This document shows, piece after piece, positions 45,756 through 58,500 of a stretch of DNA of 64,000 nucleotides. The position numbers were made by a program, and so were the translations under genes. The DNA lies in NCBI GenBank assembly GCA_024500155.1, contig CM044860.1, positions 7,860,501 through 7,924,500 on the forward strand. Reading direction: 5' to 3'. The notes below the pieces were generated by a model. That model was given only the letters and a program-made list of their open reading frames with translations, was not told where the DNA came from and did no database searches. The stretch is from Chenopodium formosanum (taxonomy: Eukaryota > Streptophyta > Magnoliopsida > Caryophyllales > Amaranthaceae). Numbering within the stretch: position 1 is the stretch's first letter; the number at the start of each line of letters is the position of its first letter.

Positions 45756-48700
45756 ATGGAGTTGGATCCGCGGCATTACGAAAACATTGTAAGTTGTATT
45801 TTCTCTAAAATTTTCAATCTTTTTAGGGTTTTTTTGTAATTTTTTCAATATTTAAAAATTCCCTTCATTGCTTTTTACTAATTTCATCGAGTAATTACTT
45901 CAATTTTCACCTTTGCTGCTTATGTTCTACTCTCTGATTGTAATTTTTGTAAAAGGGGATTTTTTTTCGCAGAATAAGCGAAAATTCAAAACCCTAATTT
46001 TTTTTGTTAACTGTTACTATGTGGTAGGATTTTGTGATTAGAATTATTTTTGGAAATTGATTTGAACAATGTAGGTGGGTTGTATTTCATTTTGGGTGGT
46101 TTAACTGTGTTAGGTTGGAACTGTAATGCTTGGTGCAATGTTATTTGATCAGGTTGATATTGGGGAGAAATTTAACATTTGGGTTGAATAATGATTGGTT
46201 AAGTTGCTTGGGTGTTTTCTGATACAAGTGTCTAATCTAATAGTTTTCGAAAAGGTTGCTTCTTGTTAATATTTGATGGATTTGGTATTTGTTGGAAGTT
46301 GATTTGTACTAGGGCAGGTGCTTTAACCGGTTTACATTGTGCTAATTGTATTTGGCGATGGCGGTTTTTCAGCATCAAAATTCTACTGAATTGAATGTAT
46401 TGGTTAGGTATTTAGAGCATGCTTTGAGTACCCTAGTGATCCGGAGGAAGCAATGTTACTTTTAGCGTAGTTTGATAAATGAGCTTTGGTCTTCTTTTTT
46501 TGATGTTATTATTATTGCATAATGAGCAATGAGTGTAGCCTACATGTATGGCTGCATTGTTTTGATTGACCCTCTTTCTATTGCCGAATAATATGCCACA
46601 TTAGACCGCGGTGATATTTTGTTATGAATTGAGTTAAATGCAACATTATTTATTCACTATTCAAAGTTTTACCTTTCTATTGTACCAATTTAGGCTCAAG
46701 TAACCTAGCCTTATTTGCATATCTAAAACATACAAACTCTGAATGTATCAATCTGATCTGGATAACCGTATCCAATGCTGCCTTGGCCAGTTTCATGAAT
46801 GATATTGATGTAGACTAGTTTTTTAGTTTCCAGATTCTGTTTCTGTTATAGTTTTTGCTTGTTGGTTTGTACTTATAGAATATTTAATGGGTTTGATAAG
46901 TGTATATATGACCTGGTTTAATTGATGAGCTCTTATTACCAGTTTTCATCCAGTAAAGAATTGAGAAGGATTGTTTGGATCTGCCACCTAGTTAACTGAA
47001 CCTTAAGCTGTCCAGAGCTTACAATGTACTAATTTAGGATGTGATTGAGAAGTGTTGAGGACTTTATGTCTTATTGGTTTCAAAACCAGTGTAGAATATA
47101 CTTTCAGACTGAGGGGTTCTATTTGAAATTAGATGAACAATTATATGTCTCTTTTTAAATAGGTTGCTTATGTGTCATATACTCATATACTGTTCTGCGT
47201 TTATATTAAAACTAGTGGATTGGGATTGGCTGTTGAATTATCTACAAACGTGTGTTTGAACTTTTGCATTACTATGGGTGGAACGAGGATTCCAATCATT
47301 CAGAATAAGGTTCTGACAACTTAATCTTATTAGCAATTCAGTAATATAATATTTGTCATTGTGTTTTATATGTCGATGGATGGTCTCCGTTCTAGCTGGG
47401 ATTTTCAGTTGCAAATTATTTAAATTCCATGTGATCAAATGATCATTGAGCTCCCTGGATATTGATTACAGTTTTATATTGTCAGTGCTTTCAGTTATCT
47501 CATCTTTTTTTTTTTTTTTTTTCTTTTTTCTTCCTGACAGGCTGTAAGTGACAGTGACACCCACAACATCGTGCTATCATATCTTGTACATAATTGTTTT
47601 AAAGAGACCGCGGAGTCCTTTGTTGAATGTACTGGGATAAAGCAGCCGACTGATTGTCTTGAAGATATAGATAGAAGAAAAAGTAAACCCCCTCTCCAAG
47701 ACTCCAACTACCTCCTTATAATTGAATTTTTCTATGATTTGTATATCTGTGACGTAGCTTGATTCAAGCTATATATGGTTCGAAAACAATCATACGTTTT
47801 AGAAAATGGTGAAGGTATCCTTAGACCTTAGGTATCAAAATCCTATTGTCTGAATTGCTAGGACCTAAAAAGGGCATATGCAGGAGTGATATAAGGTATT
47901 AGTATATTCACTTTTAATGTCTGATTAAATGGATAATTTTTGAAATACCAGTCACAATTATGATACTTGTAGACAAGGAAAGTTTAAGATATGTCTTTCC
48001 CAGTAAAGTAATTATTGAAAGGAAAGGTATAGATGAAAGTAGGTACTCTACAAACTCATGAAGTATGTGGTAGCACGGAAAAAGAAGCATGGAGCACCAA
48101 TGAATTGAATATATAGTTTTCCTCTGTGAGCATGGATTATGACTTTCATGGAAACTCCAAGATTGAGAAGGGGGCAAACCTAGACTCTCAAATGTCTTAA
48201 TACGTTGTAAACATTTAGTTCAAAGAACTTGTGCCATCCCTGCCTATGAACTAGGCTAAAGTCAGCCTTTTCTGAAACATGTCATTTGTGTCACTCTTAT
48301 GCAAAGCCATGTCCAGATGAAAGCTTCACCTAAAAAAGAATCCACATGAAGTTGGCTACTAGAGAATAACTAGTTTATTTATTTATGGAGCAATTATCCT
48401 TTGTTATGCAGCCTGCAAGGCAACATCTAGATGTGCTGTTTGTTCTATTCAATTTCTTCATGCATTATTCTTGCTCTGGCTTTACTCCAAGTATGTGTTT
48501 TGACTTCCCATTTTTGTTAGGAATCATCAATTTTATCTTAGAAGACAACACCCTCAAAGCTATTGAACTCACAAAAGAAGTAGCACCAGATTTACTAGAG
48601 GAAAATAAGGATTTGCACTTTGATCTTTTGAGCCTTCACTTTGTCAAGCTTGTATGCTCAGGACAATGGTAAATATAACACTTAATGCTTCTCGTACTTC

Positions 48701-50170
48701 ACAAGGAATGTCTCTTATTAATAGATCATTCCCTTGACAGCGTCGAAGCTCTTCGATTTGCTCAGGAGAATCTGAGTCCTTATGGCAGTGTGCAAAAGTA
48801 TGTTGTGAAGCTTGAGGTATCATTTCAACCATGTCTGCTCTGCTTCCTAGTATACGTGTATGATGTTATCTCTGAAAATAAGTTGCATTTGTTGCAGGAG
48901 TTTTTGGCTTTGCTTGCTTACGATGAACCAGAAAAATCACCATCGTTTCATCTTATCAGCATTGACTATAGACAAGATATTGCAGATAAGATAAATCGCG
49001 CAATTTTAGGTACATGTATGTATATAACATGTTTTCTGGCTCATTTACTATAATGTAAATCTTTTTAAAGTTTAATCTTGTGAACTTTGTATTTGAAAAG
49101 TATAATGTCTAGCACGTCTTACAAGTTCTAATATTTTCTCTGGAATTCATTGGTGTAGCACATACTAAGCAACCAAGCTATTCGTCCTTGGAAAGGCTGA
49201 TCCAGCAGATGACTGTTGTTAAACAACACTTGAGCCAGGAACCTAACAAGGTAATCTTGTATGAATACTCTTTATCTGAATGCATCAAGGCTTCTTTCAC
49301 CAATATCTTGTGATATACATTTAATGTAGGATAGTAGTTGAGAGAGATCATTCTCCTATTATGATCCAACGCTTGAGTAAGAACTTAGTAGAGTGATCTT
49401 AATATGAATGCATAGAGGCTTCTGTTTCTCATCCATCTTTTTTGATTGCTGTATGATATAGGATAGTAGTTGTGAGAAATCATTCTCCTTGTATGTAGTA
49501 CCAAAGTTTTTAAATTGGATTGGTGCTTTTGAAACTTCATTTGCACCTGAGTGGGGAAGCTTATACTTTTATGGGGCCTAGTTTGATTGGCGGGCTGGTT
49601 ATTGATAGACAATTTGTTTGGCTCATTAGTATTTTGTCCTCACGTGTAGTACTTTATATCAAAGGCACAAAACATCTGCCTAAAATGAGATCTGTATTCT
49701 AGAAGTTAGACTTATCGGCACACTGGTGTGCAAGTTGCCTGGTTTCCCTTCTATCAGTTCTATGAGACCTTATCTTTTGAGTTATCTTAGTGTTTGGCCG
49801 TGTGACAACTGACAAAATTAGGTGGCGAAACCCCTTACAATTTCAGATTCTCTTTCCTAATTTATACTCTAGCACCTGTGCAATTTGCTTTCTTTGTGGT
49901 TGTAGAAATTCCTAAGCAATCTTTGAAATTGGCAAAGGGAGAGGATTCTGAATGTATATGCAGTGATGCCCCTCTCTAATACTCTTTTTTTTCCCTTTCT
50001 TCATAAAGGAATTTTCTACAACTCTTCTATCAATTTATTCATGACAAAAGCTTTATGGAATGGTTGATCGTTGGACTCAAATGAGTCAAATCTGAATGAA
50101 CTCTATGCTTTACTTGTGGTGTTTTCAGGATGGTCCTCCATTTTCTTTGAAGGATTTCATTGATTGCTGA
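45756..50170 (+). CDS. LisH-CTLH-CRA domain protein (RanBPM-like)
   Basis: Seven exons: 45756-45788, 47541-47682, 48521-48668, 48741-48816, 48898-49009, 49159-49250 and 50129-50170, with GT-AG borders; 645 nt, 214 residues. Exon 1 encodes MELDPRHYENI. Exon 2 carries the LisH motif (HNIVLSYLVHNCFKETAESF). Exon 3 carries CTLH (TLKAIELTKEVAPDLLEENK, DLHFDLLSLHFVKLV). Exons 4-6 form the CRA region (VEALRFAQENLSPYGSVQKY, FLALLAYDEPEKSPSFHLIS). Exon 7 ends FSLKDFIDC. Domain order and length fit the Arabidopsis AT1G06060-type LisH/RanBPM proteins, relatives of GID8 in the CTLH ubiquitin-ligase complex; these domains mediate dimer and complex formation. The first intron is 1.75 kb. I see no disabling change. 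Confidence 0.93.
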
Positions 50171-50850
50171 AAACAAGATATAATTATTCTAAATCAGGCA
50201 AGGCCACAAAGAGCAATCAAGGTGCATGCACATCCAGATCAGAGGCAATGCATATGTTAATTGGTTTTTTCAAAGATATGCACAATAAATCAAGTTTGTT
50301 CATAGGAGATGCCCTTTGAATTTTGGTCTTCCTGGCATTCACTTTCCGGTGGCTGAATATAAAACCGTCATTCCATTGTACAGACTGTAAATTCTTCAGT
50401 AAACTTGATAGTTGAGTTTAGCTCATTAAAGCTCACTTACAGTATTGATTCGAAAGGGCGTGAATGTTGGGTTGAACCCAGTCCTCCTTATCTTGTTTTC
50501 AAGGGTTTTTTTTATTTTTTATTTTTTTATTTTAAAGACTAGTGTTTATTGGATATACCAGTACATCAGAAATCTCTAGTTTGACGGAAGGATTTGTCTA
50601 ACACTACAACAGCATAAATTCGCTTGTTAAGTGATACCGAAGTTATCATCCTACAACATTGATGATTGATGATGCCTATTAAGAGCCAATGCAGGGGCTT
50701 GATCATTTTAGGGCATACTATTATTATGATTGTGTAATTAGACTATTATTATGATTGTGTAATTAGACTGATTAGCTACTTGTCATCAATTTATAGGGAT
50801 CTTTGATTAACTTACAGTTACAAATATAATCAAAGTTCATATCAATACAA
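50171..50850. other. 3' flank of the LisH/CTLH gene, no further gene
   Basis: This should hold the 3' UTR. A 21-bp tandem duplication (attattatgattgtgtaatt, at about 50728-50770) is present. Beyond that I see nothing definite. Confidence 0.45.
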
Positions 50851-51262
50851 TCTATAAATAATAAATATTACTAAAGTAACAACCGCTGACGTCATCACTG
50901 CTTACGCGTCACTCTCTTATTTAATTTTTTCCTGCCAAAATGCAAGGATGATGTCATTCATTTTTATTTTTTTTCAAATTGAATTTTAAATTTTAGGTTT
51001 TCTACGCATATTACGCTATTTTATTATTTATTGGCAAAGCTTCAAAGATTGGGTTGTTCACTTCATTCATTTTACTTTGTTAAAAATAGTTAATAATATA
51101 GTTTAAAAAAAAATATATATGAAAAAAATGGATTTTTGAAAATTGTATTTTCATATTTAATTAGAAAGTAGTGTAGAGAAAGTAGTTTTCTCTCAACATA
51201 TGCTAAAGAGTCTATAATTCATTTCTTATTTTAAAACCGTGCATCGCACGGGGCTAATCTAG
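50851..51262 (+). mobile_element. Non-autonomous Helitron
   Basis: The 412-bp element begins TCTATAAATAATAAATATTA after A (50850) and ends CTAG before T (51263). The hairpin ccgtgcatcgcacgg lies at 51237-51251, eleven bases before the CTAG end. It closely follows the Helitron rule and shares the hairpin with the copies at 25551 and 32083. Confidence 0.7.
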
Positions 51263-52542
51263 TATACTAATATAATCACCAACGTTATCCCAAAAGTACA
51301 CGTGTCGCGTCCACATTAAAAATTTTCCCGCCAAAAACTTTTGTTATTTATTTATTTATTTATTTCCCTTAAAAAATATTAATAAGATAATTGAAAAAAA
51401 GGGAGAGATTTTACATCCTAAATAATAGAACAATAACAATTTTAAATACATAAAATATTAAGTGTATACAAAATTTATAAACAAATACAAACTTATAGTA
51501 ATATATAAATATAATTTTTTTTTCCTCTAAATATCTGAGCGTTGCTCGGACATAAAATTAGTTAGTTGGATATAAAAGTGCAAATGGGACCTCAAAAAAT
51601 TCAAACAATTTTTCTTATTTCATTTGAAATAGTAATAGTCTTAAGGCCTCTAAGCCATCATTTTACTTTTGAACCTACCCAAATAAGTGCTACTCTCACA
51701 ATTCACAACTCACAAGTTGTCCTTGCTACAATAATCTCAAAACTTTCCAAAACATGGGGTTAATTACGAATAGTTTAAAGGTGAGATCAATTAATTAAAA
51801 GAAATTTTATCACTTAACTAACTTTTGTGTAAGTGGCTTTGGATATTACACCACCGTCTTCAACCCCATCTCCCTTCCACCACTGTCAATAGCGTCAAAG
51901 TCATACCAAAATAATTAGAAAAGGTATTGTGTAGAACGGACTCATAGTGAGTCCATCTACACATAAACACCAAATACTATGATTCCTCAAGAAAACCTTC
52001 TTCGGCCACAAACCTCTTTGACACCACCTCCATTTCTATCTCTACCGTGGCTACCCACAAAACATCTCTCTCCTTATCATGTTATCTCCTCCCTAACTCG
52101 ATCCTTTTCTTTTCACATCCAAATCCACATCATAAAGATTATCGCCATAAAAAACTCCATAAAAACTAAGTTTTCGTCTAGAACCCCAACTATACAAAAT
52201 CAACTAGCTGTGAATTATGATGGGAGAAACCTAAAACGATCTCACACAATATCTTTCGAAATTATTAAACTCCACTTAATGCTGGCAGTGTAATTTACGT
52301 ATAAGTAGTATGTACTCCCGTATTAATGCAAAACTCGTTTTCTTGTTTAGGCTGGTATCAAAACGACACTGTTTTGTAGATTAATAGCTTCAATTTTTTA
52401 TTTTATTTTATTTTATTTATTTATTTATTTTTATTTTATTTTATTTTATCCTTTTATTGTTTTAATCATTCATTTCACTCTCTCTCTCTCTCTTCAACTG
52501 TGCTCGTTAAGCTACAGTTAAAGTCTCAGTTCACCGGAAAAA
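51263..52542. other. Intergenic upstream of the Obg gene; repeat remnants
   Basis: 51263-51560 resembles another Helitron (start tatactaatataatcaccaa, late hairpin-like tgagcgttgctcgg near 51535) but its end is degenerate. 51919-51965 has aaaaggtattgtgtagaacg with an inverted ggactcatagtgagtcc, like the end of the 4896-6311 insertion. An attttatttta repeat lies at 52395-52450 and a (ct)n run at 52478-52495, just upstream of the Obg start. Confidence 0.45.
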
Positions 52543-55500
52543 ATGGCGAATTTCGCTATCGTCTCTTCTCCGATAGCACCATTGTCGACGTTCCGCCGGA
52601 TTTCTCACTTTCCCGGCGAATCTCCGTCATCATCTTCTTCTTCCTCTTTCTTCTCTGACCTCCACCTTCCTTTTCCCAGGTAACACACATTCTCTCTCTT
52701 TCTTTAATTTAGGGTTTGTTTTCTGATTTTGTCGATTGAAATTAAAATTGAAACAAACAAAACATTTCATGTTGTTTGTACTCTTGACCTCTTGTAATTT
52801 CATGCAAACTAGTTCTGTTTTAGAAGATTAGATGATGTTAATTTTGAATTTTGTTATATTTATCATCTTTTGCGGTGCTTCGTATTGAATTTGGTTGGTA
52901 AATGTTCATGAGTTGGTGACCTAATCTGTTCATTCATCAATGTGAAAGACAATTTTTGATTTTGAATCAAATGTGACGAGAGGATTATTGATGAAGTTAT
53001 CAGGTATATTGCTACAAATGTAATTGCAGAATGTGTAGCGGTTAGCTGTATAAAGTATACTCCCTTCGTCTCTAAATGTTATTCCTAAGTGGATGTATCA
53101 CAAAAAGAAAGTCGAAGTAAGAACAACATTTAGGAATTGAGGGAGTATCCAGAACTTGAGCTTCATCTTTACCAAGTTTAAATCTTCATTATTTTATGCT
53201 TCCTTGGTTTTTTAATTCCAAAAAATAAAAACATTTCGAGTATCAAAGAACGTTCGGAAAACTTTATCATGTAGAAAAGCGTCACTTTTATATCAACTAC
53301 ATGTAATTTAATAATTTAACACAAAGTTAATTAGCCAAATTAGATACCAATGAGATGTTGGTGTAGTGGTGATTGGGGTTGCACTTGGTAGGGAGGACAG
53401 CGTGTTCGATCCCCCATAACAACAATTGGGAGGGGATTGAAATTTAATTAGTAAGCCCTGAATCCGGATTAGCCCAAAGGGTGAATCGGGTGGAACACAA
53501 AAAAAAAAAAAAAAGATTGATGTTTATTAGGAGAAAGAGTATGTAAATGATATATATTAAAAGTAGAAGAGAGAGTGCAAGAGGATTAAAAGAACTCCTT
53601 GTGGATGTTGGGAAGGAAGAGGAAGAGGATAGAGCGAATGTAAAGTGAAGTATATGAAAGAGAAAGCGAGGTGTCATAAGGAGGGGAGGAGGGAAAGTAA
53701 ATTAGAATGTAAGAATGAGGATGTTGTCCATAAGTGATGGGCCAACAATTTATTTTTCTGTATACCAAGTAGGCAAGTATAATTTATTTCATTATAATAA
53801 TAAAATTGGAAAGTTTGCAGGAGAAATGCATGTGTGCATCTTGGTTGTAAATCAGATTCATTTAACCTAATCATCTATTTTTGGAAAAGGAAGGGTGATA
53901 AAGGGTACTTGAAAAGACGTTGAGCAGTTTAAGGAAAGATGATGAGAAGGTTTGTGTGTGTGTGTACACCACCCCCCCTCCTCTCTTGTTTTGAAAGAAA
54001 ATAAAGGGAAGTGAAGCAGGATTGGGACACATGGCATGCAAACATCTTGTTATAAAATATTAGTGTAGAGACTATAGACATAGATATATTAGTATAGATA
54101 TATGTATGCGTTTGATTGGATGGATATCTTTGTTGTTTAATCAACTCATTTAATTTATAATATAATTTTTGGTAATGCAAGAGAATTCTCTTAGGATGTA
54201 GTTTCGAATATCAATTGTTGTTATTTCTTCAATAGAAAACTATCTGACTTTGATGTTGAATCAAATGGACATTGATAGCTCTTTATCTGCAAACTCTTTT
54301 CATTCCACACCACACGAGTTTTGTGTTTTTGTAAGGCCCTTTTTATAATTTTCAGGCTATGTTAACAGCTTGCTTTCTGATGTTCAGTATGTCTTTTTGG
54401 TAGGTTTGATCATCAAAGAAGCAACTGTAAAAAGGTTAGAATTTGCACAGTTTTGTGTGCTGCTGTCAAGGTCAAAGAGTATTCTTCGTTAGCATCAGAT
54501 GCTTTCATGAAGGAGCCACATAAATATTTTGATCATGTAATCATTAGTGTTCGTGCTGGTGATGGGGGGCATGGGGCAATCTTTAAAATGCCAAACCAAA
54601 AGGCTTCTTCCAAAGTTGAGAATAAATATGACAAGGTGGAAAAAAGAAAAAAGATTTCATACAAAAGGGATAGTGATGGATCTCTTATACTTCCCCTTGG
54701 TGGACACGGTGGTGATGTTGTGATTTATGCTGATGAGAGTAAAGATACATTGTTAGAATTCCACAAGCAAAACCGTTATAAAGCAAAGCGTGGTGGAAAT
54801 GTTGATGCTATGGGTGTTTTGAACTCCAAACAACGAGATGGATCTGCTGCTCCGACATTGCGAATACCTGTCCCATTAGGTTCTTATAAAACCTTTAATG
54901 GCTTTTTTTTATCCAAATATGTCGTGATACATCTCTGTTTTTGCTTATTCATATTATTATAATCATATTTTATTCTTGTGTTGAGGTTGAAGGCAATATA
55001 AACTGCTAAACTCATTTAGTTGAATAATTTAGAGCTCAAAGGTTGTCTACATAGGAGAGAATTAATACTTTAGTATGAAATATACACCTGTAGGATCCAA
55101 ATTACGTGGAATACTAATGAATTAATGGCGCTCCACCCCCCCCCCCCCCCCCCCTCTTGTTTATGACAGGTACTGTTGTAAAACGGAAGCGAGGTAAACT
55201 TTTAGCAGATCTTGCCAATCATGGTGACGAGGTTCTTGTGGCAAGGGGTGGACAAGGAGGGGTAAGGCATCAAATTTTTGAATTTGTAGATCATTATTTC
55301 ATTACTTGAATCGGAACTTTGAAGTAGAATTTTGCCGTCCTCTGTTATGTTTTTGAACTTAGGCCACTGTTTTAATCTATAATGAATGAAAATTTTCCCT
55401 ATAACCATGTAGCCAAAGACTGTAGTCTATAATTTTGAGCTGTTGACAAGAGAGGGGGCGAAGCAATATTAACTCCATGTTGCCTGAATAGTAACTCTAC

Positions 55501-58500
55501 TCCATATAAATAGATCGCACCCTGTTAAGCCTTTCTTCTTTATCTTCTCATGTCAAGTGTCAATCATGGATCCCGTATGCATATTGTGTCATGTTGTGTT
55601 GACATTGTTGTGGCAGCCAAAATTCCAAGTTAGACAGAGATAGCTCTAGAGCTTTTAGTCAAGTATTATTGATCTTTCTGTGTTTTGTTTTTTTTTTATT
55701 TTATTTTTTATTTTTTTATTTTTTCTCTTTTAATTCTGTTGTATGTCTTTTCCCCTAGGAAAGATACAGGGTTGGGGGATTTTGATGGTATCTATTGGCA
55801 TCAGGATTCTAACCATGAATTTGGTACTCTGTCTTTTCCTCTTGGCAGATAAGCCTACTAGAAATGCCAGAGCAAAAGAAAAGTATGATGGCAGCTTTGA
55901 CAACAAACATATTGAGAGATGACAGTGATAAGGTTAGTCTTCAATATTTTCCAATATAGTATGCTTTGTGTACTCAAGCCTTTTGATCTATGTAATAAGG
56001 GGTTACTATAAATTTTCCATTTGCAATACAGACATTTTAAAAGTTTGAAACATGGATAGGTTAGAGCCAAGAGTTTGAAGTTTGTATCAACTGATTTGTA
56101 TTGGGTCAGCATTCAGGTTATTCTGAAACTGTATATGAAAGATATAAACTAGATTATCATTATGTATACTTGTACTACATATTCTGTTACAATTGCATCA
56201 ACTTTAGGTTCTGTTGGTATGAATTTGTTGAAGTTTATTCTACTTTTTACCCTCTCAGTCTGGTATGTTTGGGGTGTTAATTAAGATTTTGAGCTATAAA
56301 AAGCAGGTAAATTTTTCTTCTGTAGGGAAAAATTTATACTTAATGAGGTGTTGGGAGTTGAAATGTATCCTTAGGTAAGTTTTTAAACTATAATTGCTTA
56401 TCCATAATCTCATAGAAAATCGAGGATGGAACGATCTCGGTGGATATTTTTTTTTATGGATTTTTCATCAAATGCCTCTGAGTAATTTTTTTATTTACCA
56501 TATACCCATGAAAATTTTCAAATTCATCATATACCCACGTGTTTTACAAAATGTCACCAAATGCCCTTAATGACTGACGGTGGTTAGCTCCGTTAGTCAT
56601 TAGGGCTAACTATGCCACAAATTTTTTTTTAGAAAAATTTCCAAAAAAAAAAAAAAAAAAAAAAACACACCACCCCTAAACCCGCCAACCAGCCACCTTC
56701 CCGTTTTTATTGCCACCCTCGCCAACACTGGCCAACCCCTGGTCGCTGGCGCTAGGCTTTCCTACCAGCCCCTTGCTCCCTCCCCCACCGACGCCGACCA
56801 CCTCTCACCCCACCTTGCAACAATGGCCGCTGAACCATCAAGCACCCCTCATCGCCTTTCCACCTTAGCCGAACATTAGCGAACCACTCCGCCCGAAAAC
56901 CTTTGCGGCAACCAGGTACCCTCCTCCACGTAGCCGCCGCCCACCTTAGCCGAAACCACCACCCCGAAACCCTTAAAATCAAAATCTAGGGTTTCGATTT
57001 TGGGGGTTTTTAATTTTGGGGTTTTGGCGTGGTGTTTCATGAGGTGGAGATAGTAGGGGAGGGGCGGATTGGGTTTGCCGATGCGGGGATGAAAGTTTGG
57101 ATGCCGGTGATGGGGTGGGGAGGGGTTTTCCAGTGGGAGGGGCGCCGACTAGTGGGGTGGAGATGGCAGGGGGAGGGGCGCCGGCTGGTGGGGTATGAGT
57201 TCGGGGTGGCGTCGACACGGATTTCTCCGTGGACCCCTGCGCCGGCAGGGAGTGGCGGGGATACGATGGTGGCAGGGGCTGGCTGTGGTGGGTTGTTTTT
57301 TTATTTTTTAATTTTTTTATTATTATTTTTTGATAGTTAAATGTATAATTATTTTAAAATTAAAAAACAAAAACAACAGCTAATAAAATGCTGCCACGTG
57401 GCAATTTTTTAGCCTTAATGGCTGACGGAGTTAATGTCCATTAGTCATTTGGGCATTTAGTGACATTTTTATTAAAGTTAAGGGTATACGGTGAATTTGA
57501 AAAATTTCATGGGTATTTGTTGAATAAAAAAATAACTCAGGGGTATATGGTGAAAAATCCGTTTTTTTTTTAATAATTATATTAGATAGAAATCTCTCCC
57601 TTTAATAAAGTTGGTAATACTTCGAAAATGCAGATGTTTATTATTTTGTTTATCATATTAATTACTCTTCTGTATAGTTCAGTGCAATGTATGCCATATA
57701 TTGGGATAAAGTTAGAAAGTTTTACCAGTTGGTTTCTATTGAATTTTAATTTAAGTGGAATTATAAAGCACTTCCCCAGTCTCATGTCCATAGTAGAAAC
57801 AAATCCACATAGAAGGTTTGATTACATTGGGATCAACACAAATAGAATAATAAAGCCATAATATTTAATCTTACCTCTCTTTCAAAGTGGATGATTTATT
57901 AGGGTAAAATGAGGGTTTTTGTTAATTTTATATAGCTGCATACATACTTTTTGTCATTATATGACTCAGTATATCTATATAGATATAACCTCATTCACAA
58001 AACCTAGAAACCACCAATACCCAAAACCGATGCTTGTTAGCTTCTAACTTAAAGGCCCTTAGTGGTGCCTATTAGCTTCAGACCAATCTTCAATCCAACT
58101 CAATTATAGGTTCGATTGCATTTAGTAGTAACCCAATATCCAATTGATCAACAAATTGTATATGTACTAGATAAATATTACAGTCATCTAAATCAAATTA
58201 ATTAATTGTCACATGGAGGTGCGGCTTGTCAAACTCCATGCCACATGTCAAAGTAAAGTGGTCAAATTTCTTATCATATTAAAGCATTTGCGTAGTTATA
58301 ATTAGCCTATTGTTACTACATTTTATTTTATGTCATTTGAGCACGCTAACACCACGCTCAAATACAATATCAGTAAAATTATTGAATAAAAAGGCATCCA
58401 CATGACAAAACTATTATTTTTTTTCATTTCTTTTTACATAATCATCGATGATGTCAAATGACGTGTTTTTCTTATACCTAAATAATCATCCAACTACATG

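Noticed and set aside
51263..51560. Another complete Helitron
   Set aside because: The 3' end has no CTRR terminus and the hairpin is degenerate, so borders cannot be defined.
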